Below are positions 58,801-62,125 of a DNA stretch of 62,125 nucleotides, piece by piece (position 1 is the first letter of the stretch; every line of letters begins with the position of its first letter). The stretch comes from Oscillospiraceae bacterium (lineage in GTDB: Bacteria; Bacillota; Clostridia; Oscillospirales; Oscillospiraceae). The stretch lies in NCBI GenBank assembly GCA_902767915.1, contig CACXJE010000013.1, positions 1-62,125 of the forward strand. The letters are read 5' to 3'. The notes beneath the pieces were generated by a model. It saw only the letters and a program-made list of their open reading frames with translations, searched no databases and was not told the DNA's origin. The translations under genes were made by a program, and so were the position numbers.

Positions 58801-60243
58801 ACCCGTCTCGTTGAGATAGGTGACCGTGAAGTTATTGAAGTACATGGCGTAAACCTTGTAGGTATCGCCTTCCTTCACGGTACCACTTTCAAGCAGGGTA
58901 ATGATATCCGCACGGACCCTATCCAGGCTGCAGTCCTTATAGGTGCCATCGGTGTTCAACAGATCGTCCGCCGTATAATCGTCATTCGTGGTCCACCCGC
59001 AGAACGTCATGGTGTTCTGCATCTGGGAAACAGCAGGATCCGCGACAACGTTCTCAATGGACTTGCTGCCGTCCACAGTGACAATATCATGCTTCGTAAC
59101 CGTGTAGGACTTGACAGGTGCGGCGCCGGTACGGGTGCTGTCATAGAACTCGACCGTCAGACGGGCGTTGTCACCGGTCTCGCCGTCGCCGATGACCGCG
59201 TATACAGAAAAGTCCTTGGCGTAGAAACGCAGAGCTTTCTCAGTAGCGGAACGGTTGGTGGAAACCATCTCCACGCCGCTGACTGCCTCTACGTTGCCCG
59301 ATTTATTGATGTGGACCACCGTCGGGTTTTCGATGTTCTGCAGATTGTCCAGGGAAATCTGCACTTCAACTGCAGCGTTGGGTTCGATCTCTTCCCCATC
59401 CTTGATAAAGGAAATATCTGCAGCAGCAAATACCCGAGATTGCGCTTTGGCTGCGAGGATCTCCAGGGAAGCCTCGTCGGTTACAGGTGCAAGTGCCATG
59501 CCGGTGCCCTCAGGCAGAGCGCCCTCGGGGGCGTTGACCGCAACGTTCATGTCCTCGCCGGCTGCGCCGTTGAAGCTCTGGGCGGGCATCGGGACAGGAT
59601 CCACAGGCTTGCCTTCCAGCAGCTCGGCCAGACGCATGATGATCACAGCGATCTGCGCACGGGTGGCGGTGCCCTTCGGACGGAAGGTGCCGTCAGAGAA
59701 GCCCGCGATCAGGTTCGCAGCGGTGCACTCCGCGACCGCGCCTCTCGCGTAGCTGCTGATGGTGGCAGCGTCGTTGAAGTTCGCGGCGCCGTTCTGCGGC
59801 AGCTCGTATTCCATGACCTGCACAAACTTGGACAGGATCACGCACATATCCTGACGGGTAATCTTGCGGTTCGGCGCAAATTCCGTCGCGCTGACGCCGC
59901 TGACGATCCCGTTCTGTGCCGCCCAGGCCACAGAGCCGGTATACCACTTGCCGGCCGGTACGTCACTGAATACAGAAGCCGTATCGTCCAGGCCCTTCAC
60001 TCCGGCAACCTTGGCCAGCACCGTGACGAACATCGCACGGGTGACCGGGGTGTTGGGAGCAAAGCTGTCCTCACTGACGCCCGCCATGTAGCCTTTTTCC
60101 GTGACGTATTCAACCGCCGCAGAATACCAGCTGCTGTCGGGGACATCCTGGTACTTGCCCGCTGCCATTCCGGGAATCAGAATGGAAGGAAGCAGCATCA
60201 CCAGGGCGAGGACCACTGCAAGTCCACGTCGTACATTTCTCAT
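52816..60243 (-). CDS. Giant SLH-domain surface protein with InlB-type repeats
   Basis: 2475 residues from MRNVRRGLAVVLALVMLLPS (ATG 60241-60243). Signal peptide (1-27), three SLH domains (about 30-80, 90-142, 155-208) that would anchor it to pyruvylated wall polymer, a ZU5-like domain (about 220-350), then many InlB B-repeat/Flg_new-type modules (GFDFQGWYLD, GYEFVGWYQD, LYAKW). A choice-of-anchor-J/cleaved-adhesin domain lies at about 1360-1530 (WDFEDNSLTGWTRFD), followed by more repeats (1720-1870) and a beta-rich C-terminus ending in FWNNGTASEWGHFPN. No LPxTG. Likely an adhesin. Located just upstream of the PqqD/kinase cassette on the same strand. Confidence 0.93.
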   Translation of the reverse strand: MRNVRRGLAVVLALVMLLPSILIPGMAAGKYQDVPDSSWYSAAVEYVTEKGYMAGVSEDSFAPNTPVTRAMFVTVLAKVAGVKGLDDTASVFSDVPAGKWYTGSVAWAAQNGIVSGVSATEFAPNRKITRQDMCVILSKFVQVMEYELPQNGAANFNDAATISSYARGAVAECTAANLIAGFSDGTFRPKGTATRAQIAVIIMRLAELLEGKPVDPVPMPAQSFNGAAGEDMNVAVNAPEGALPEGTGMALAPVTDEASLEILAAKAQSRVFAAADISFIKDGEEIEPNAAVEVQISLDNLQNIENPTVVHINKSGNVEAVSGVEMVSTNRSATEKALRFYAKDFSVYAVIGDGETGDNARLTVEFYDSTRTGAAPVKSYTVTKHDIVTVDGSKSIENVVADPAVSQMQNTMTFCGWTTNDDYTADDLLNTDGTYKDCSLDRVRADIITLLESGTVKEGDTYKVYAMYFNNFTVTYLNETGSTIVKSDSIYTKQSKMDYSIFASYSAENSDAAFRGWTIVGDPSQTVYENYEEIQIDEDLSFKAYVRKGKWITFSEKTGGSDEYKGATYTPPIFILDGELKKSDEPTKPTLNGYVFDGWFLKGTNTEFTFSDRTIQTNYDLEAHWTRNTKANYTVLFWKQNLDGNGYDFDKSQIVRNATVDSSTSVTKNGSGNDTYVTVDGVETKYEGFRVKTGTIESATVKPDDSTVINVYFDRNQYTFTFTDKDGTYTQVRASNVSTSDASNGDYYVTFTINNTTKYWQVYEKTSSYTYATVPADDFASINGSSYTSYSSTPFVAVQNGSYYPVYWYSSSAGWVIRVSSSSTYYLGDAQVYYRSNPTYYQEANYITVKTVQKPYGADIVDIWNFTGSNGKTYPQTDPVSSWQPTNSTTYTARITKIPKMPAEDITYRHMTTSNTKRRFVYYVEALPESENKVTISGKEYVVYDDFENDFNIVFYNDDFWELNGFIRDRITDSTGKSITIAEDGTPWTSSSSGTTTVSGQFASGAAENTLYFLYDRESYSILYQDGIYYSHSKDNSTGGNQILGRDKVNYRTYIHEDGNILYQDDITSYDVGGANYYIPTLTGFDFQGWYLDSACQNPATTTTLAKMPMDGVVLYAKWQQRAIRVALYANDGTLPENQDWEFKIAEYEQISSGQEIKPTRTGYEFVGWYQDPNFTTPYNFASKLFYKENDSTSTAAFYSTTDRETFGDSERPFVVGIRKLYAKWRKDLPGANGLTVIYKADDLNNPSTGTGTFPSNYDGTDNKTSTDRKPYQDGTEAIGRAASDPETGKRFLYWEYTNQAGETVHVYPGKPFTLNAEDAVVSDVNSQSLVGSTASVNPAAALNRSIGGGNRPLAAEDATTLASWDFEDNSLTGWTRFDSDGDGYQFAVSENPSTATISHGGTYYLRSDSYINVSSTNGEALTPDNWICTPAVNLPADGENTISFWAKGVDANYASEVISVYVTTNISNTGSIESNGTKLDQITLTGEYKQYSYTIPSSYSGNVYIVLRHHDVTDMFALAVDDMEVVNTPEQAEEGDEVLWVPTDEIKPNEEYLIGIISSNGTAYLLMNYNPDASRYYLTSGRNWFAYSIAAVRDNEGNVTGVSNDSIINANIDHVVWKFISTNTSGKYLIQSGNNASMYLRTYASTSTSNEALYPGESDETYGGWYYTNRQLQLRIGTSTKYMSRYYNQSTGEITRFATDFDSQYAQTIQLYRKEIVHNKTMYTVKFYGWQGALISTQEVEENGAADEPDESELGMPAGYVFTGWDQTGFDYVTEDMDVYAQFETETGTNVYTVVFVDKDSNVISRQTVEEGGAATAPADPAPPSGNYRFIGWDVDFSNVQSDLIVTPVFEKIVTKQYAITLHAVYAPIEPQKKTHVTWYANNGTDDMDDSNDVFMNEGFDIETFEMFKDGTGNDLEYDGYTFLGWARLPERPEHVNTYAPEKLRDESMYETYVDTVDGKTKIKSYYGLNEEDLWLVYHPADENHTEAYFTVKNETGMTDGTEVTQIAPNEKMPYHGLYAVWKRDVFYVVHSSTGVMEAVGMPVGTGDAPAGMSYPVGTADLTTFVQPGYLYGGYYTEKNNDGLAYGYIEHTAVQAEADAYTASSVSVGWTAVPTSATSAVASPIARKTISGFHVYDGSSLYTNGTNKAYMKEGDDYVRDDQGNIKKWPAVWTAADAETVNGKTMTPVANKVYYLKEVSSKYLTSKVIYTFDTTLGNKIIDVYLLSLYDDGNYQKNKAGFYVNVGGTTTTTDNFKSKTGLSTSFTLVQQAGSDGDPENPVATTVTAENFGLSGGAVLVTRMTELATDANTKTFTMLPTWTTPDGVEVRNNGLTVNFNDQKTALSWNRSFDGTEKLYINVANGQEIGGGWATAGAKIWVRFYNEAGNYETNCSEWVLAAPTGSGDIRSIAVPAGSWKYFRIARFDPNTTPAGDNFWNATQQLTIRSSNDSAPSSENFVTKFWNNGTASEWGHFPN

Positions 60244-60374
60244 AGTGTCTTTCCCCCTTGTGTAACATAAATAACATACTGATTTGGTAGCATTGTCGGA
60301 TTTTGCCGTTTCTCTGCAGCAAAGCCAAGGTGGCCACTCCACCTTTCACTAATACTCCATATTATGTTCAAGTT

Positions 60375-60403
60375 ATTTTACATCACAATTGCATGATTGT
60401 CAA
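60375..60403 (-). promoter_or_regulatory. Promoter for the SLH surface protein
   Basis: Minus strand TTGACA (60398-60403), 17 bases, TAAAAT (60375-60380). Gives a leader of about 125 bases, AT-rich, ending AAGGGGGAAAGACACT before the ATG. Confidence 0.85.
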
Positions 60404-60589
60404 TATTTTAGGCCAAGATTTGCGGTAAAAAATTGACGAGTTTTTTAGAGTCCCTTCGGGCGATTTTGTCTACTTTTCCCTTGAAAAATCCGATCTTTTT
60501 TGCAGGGCAGCCGTATCTTGTGTCCAGCGCTGCCGGACCACAAAATATTGGGGTTGACGCATCGGAATACAGGGTTCGGCATTTTGCAC
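60404..60589. other. Intergenic stretch with no gene found
   Basis: Between two divergent promoters. It holds short T- and A-rich runs and a TTGACG (near 60432) with no matching -10 box; no gene, RNA or clear repeat is visible. Confidence 0.5.
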
Positions 60590-60618
60590 TTGCATTTTTT
60601 TGCAGTTTCAGCTATAAT
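60590..60618 (+). promoter_or_regulatory. Promoter for tRNA-Pro
   Basis: TTGCAT (60590-60595), 17 bases, TATAAT (60613-60618), 12 bases before the mature tRNA. Confidence 0.88.
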
Positions 60619-60630
60619 ACTCCCGCAGCA

Positions 60631-60707
60631 CCGGGTTTAGCGAAGTTTGGTATCGCGCTTGGTTTGGGACCAAGAGACCGTGGGTTCAAGTCCCGCAACC
60701 CGGACCA
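60631..60707 (+). tRNA. tRNA-Pro(TGG), CCA encoded
   Basis: Full cloverleaf: acceptor CCGGGTT/AACCCGG, D-stem GCGA/TCGC, anticodon stem CTTGG/CCAAG with loop TTTGGGA (anticodon TGG), T-arm GTGGG-TTCAAGT-CCCGC with one G-T pair, discriminator A and genomic CCA (60705-60707). Confidence 0.96.
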
Positions 60708-60742
60708 AAAATCGGAGGGCGCTTTTGCGCACTCCGATTTTT
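60707..60742 (+). terminator. Terminator of tRNA-Pro
   Basis: AAAAATCGGAG (60707-60717) pairs with CTCCGATTTTT (60732-60742); an inner GCGC-TTTT-GCGC extends the stem. The following 100 bases to the next gene hold nothing recognised. Confidence 0.9.
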
Positions 60743-60844
60743 GTGTCATCGGATTCGTGGAGGGACTTGAAAAGGGCGGCGGCAATGCCGCGAAAAACAG
60801 TCCCTCCCGGGAAGCAGCGGCTTTGCGCTAAGAGAAGCGCCTGC

Positions 60845-62113
60845 TCATCTCCAAACAAACCAGATAAAGAGATATCCGACAAAGACGGCTGTGAGCGTAA
60901 AGGAAATTCCGATTCGGGAAAAATCCTTGAATTTCACCTCGTAGCCCTGCTTCCGCAAAAGCCCCGTGGCCGTGATGTTGGCGGAGGCCCCCACCGGCGT
61001 CAGGTTGCCGCCCAGGGTCGCGCCGCAGAGCAGGCCGAAATAGAGCAGATAGGGCTCCGCACCCATCTTTGCCGTCACAACTGACAGCACCGGCAGCATG
61101 GTCGCCACATAGGGTATGTTATCCACAAAGGCGGAAATCAGCACGGAGCCCCAGACCACCAGGCTGTAAAGCAGGAACAGATTGCTCCCCCCTACCCGGA
61201 CGATCCATTTTGCAAACGCGTCGATGATTCCGATATTGGTGATGCCCGCGATCACACAAAACAGCGCCGTCAGAAGCAGAAGCGTTTCGTAGTCTACGCT
61301 CTTGATGGCCCCAACGAGTCCCTTCGGGCTCTTTTCCCGGGCCAGCTCCAGGGCCATGGTAATGATTGCCAGCGCCATGCAGATCAGGCCGTTGGTAAGC
61401 TCCGGCTTTTCCGGCAGGAAGGAGGCCGCAATCAGCAGCGCCACCATCAGCAGCAGGGTCACGCTGGGAACGTAATCCGACACTTCGACATGGGCCTCAG
61501 AGCGGACCGGCTGCCGATCCTTCCGAAACAGGACCATCATAATCGGAATCGTGGCCAGCGCGCCCAGCTCCACGGCAAAGAACATGCCGGGGCGGCCATT
61601 CATCCAGAAGAAATCCATAAAGTCCATATCGGCATGGGCGGCCAGCATGATGGAGGTGGTATCCCCCACCAGGGTCGCGGCGCCCTGCAGGTTCGAGGAA
61701 ACCGCAATGGAAATAATCATGCCCACAGGATTGATCTTCAGCTTTTTACACACCGCCATGCCCACCGGCGCCACCATCAGCACCGTCGCCACGTTGTCAA
61801 TGAAGGCAGAGACAATGCCCGAAAACAGCGACATCAGGATCGTCACCCACATCACATTCGGCGCCTTGCGCAAAATGGCGTCGGCGATCCGGTTGGGCAT
61901 CTGGGATTCAATGAAATAATACACGATGAGCATGGTGCCCGCGATCATCATCAGCGCGTTCCAATTCACGGCACCAAATACCCGGTTCAGCGGCAGGATC
62001 CCAAGCACAATGTAGGCCGCCGCCACCGCCAGGGCCACCCACATTTTATATTTCGGGAAGCCGATGACGCCCACATACAGCAGGCCGAACAGCACAAGGG
62101 CAATGATTTTCAA
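60845..62113 (-). CDS. SLC13/ArsB-NhaD-type permease
   Basis: 422 residues, about ten to twelve membrane segments in two inverted halves. Each half has the family hairpin and cation-site motif: SAFIDNVATVLMVAPVG with SSNLQGAATLVGDTTS in the first, SAFVDNIPYVATMLPV with GATLGGNLTPVGASAN in the second. Members move anions (arsenite, citrate, sulfate) or exchange Na+/H+; the substrate cannot be told here. The start at 62111-62113 is close to the window edge, so a longer N-terminus cannot be excluded. Confidence 0.88.
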   Translation of the reverse strand: MKIIALVLFGLLYVGVIGFPKYKMWVALAVAAAYIVLGILPLNRVFGAVNWNALMMIAGTMLIVYYFIESQMPNRIADAILRKAPNVMWVTILMSLFSGIVSAFIDNVATVLMVAPVGMAVCKKLKINPVGMIISIAVSSNLQGAATLVGDTTSIMLAAHADMDFMDFFWMNGRPGMFFAVELGALATIPIMMVLFRKDRQPVRSEAHVEVSDYVPSVTLLLMVALLIAASFLPEKPELTNGLICMALAIITMALELAREKSPKGLVGAIKSVDYETLLLLTALFCVIAGITNIGIIDAFAKWIVRVGGSNLFLLYSLVVWGSVLISAFVDNIPYVATMLPVLSVVTAKMGAEPYLLYFGLLCGATLGGNLTPVGASANITATGLLRKQGYEVKFKDFSRIGISFTLTAVFVGYLFIWFVWR

Positions 62114-62125
62114 GGTTTCTTCCGA

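Noticed and set aside
60631-60707. tRNA-Pro as a phage or island attachment site
   Set aside because: No integrase and no repeat of the tRNA 3' end was seen in the window.
60743-60844. A small gene between the tRNA terminator and the permease
   Set aside because: Open frames here begin inside the tRNA or run antisense into the permease; no ribosome binding site.

Overview
The window looks like a chromosomal segment from an uncultured Gram-positive Clostridia, most likely of the Oscillospiraceae/Ruminococcaceae type. It is GC-rich with strong AGGAGG-type ribosome binding sites and TTGACA-17-TATAAT promoters. It carries a tRNA-Ile-type T-box, an L20-type leader, DivIVA/SepF/YlmE, a CD1247-type protein, YqeG, a PdaA-like deacetylase and a giant SLH-domain surface protein. 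This placement is inference; no rRNA is present to confirm it.

Layout. 1-2.1 kb: partial GNAT, then the infC-rpmI-rplT operon on the minus strand with its attenuated leader and promoter. 2.3-4.2 kb: three tandem YcxB-like membrane proteins. 4.3-20.1 kb: a long minus-strand block made of miaB, mutS, a CPBP protease, mutL, a GIY-YIG protein, miaA, hfq, an HlyD-like adaptor, ylmE, sepF, divIVA, an Ile T-box, a four-helix-bundle gene and ileS. 20.2-30.8 kb (plus strand): YibE/F, an RlmB-like methyltransferase, a 1343-residue protein built like a catalytically dead P-type ATPase behind a long disordered region, a divergent EF-G paralogue, rpsB and tsf. 30.7-35.1 kb (minus): a shikimate operon with two fusion enzymes (chorismate mutase-AroB and AroE-AroK), aroC, and an aroQ whose 3' end runs into tsf. 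35.2-47 kb: small membrane and metal-binding-like proteins, the efp/CD1247 pair, the yqeG-pepP-acyltransferase operon, a PdaA-like deacetylase, and malQ-greA-pcp-kinase-MATE. 47-60 kb (minus): a giant SLH/InlB-repeat surface protein, then a lipoprotein, an 82-residue peptide, an HPr-kinase-like protein, a PqqD-like protein, a nucleotidyltransferase, an ABC exporter and a second lipoprotein. The end holds a tRNA-Pro(TGG) and an SLC13/ArsB-type permease.

The most interesting signals are these. (1) An uncharacterised PqqD/HPr-kinase-like/nucleotidyltransferase/ABC cassette with a candidate peptide substrate. (2) A pseudo-P-type ATPase. (3) Three classes of intergenic repeat woven into gene signals: 7-bp-period arrays that supply a -35 box, a stop codon and a start region; palindromes ending in TGTAG that supply stop codons of three genes; and palindromic elements inserted in frame in mutL and two cassette genes. 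(4) infC apparently starting at ATC. No transposase, integrase, CRISPR array or rRNA was seen.
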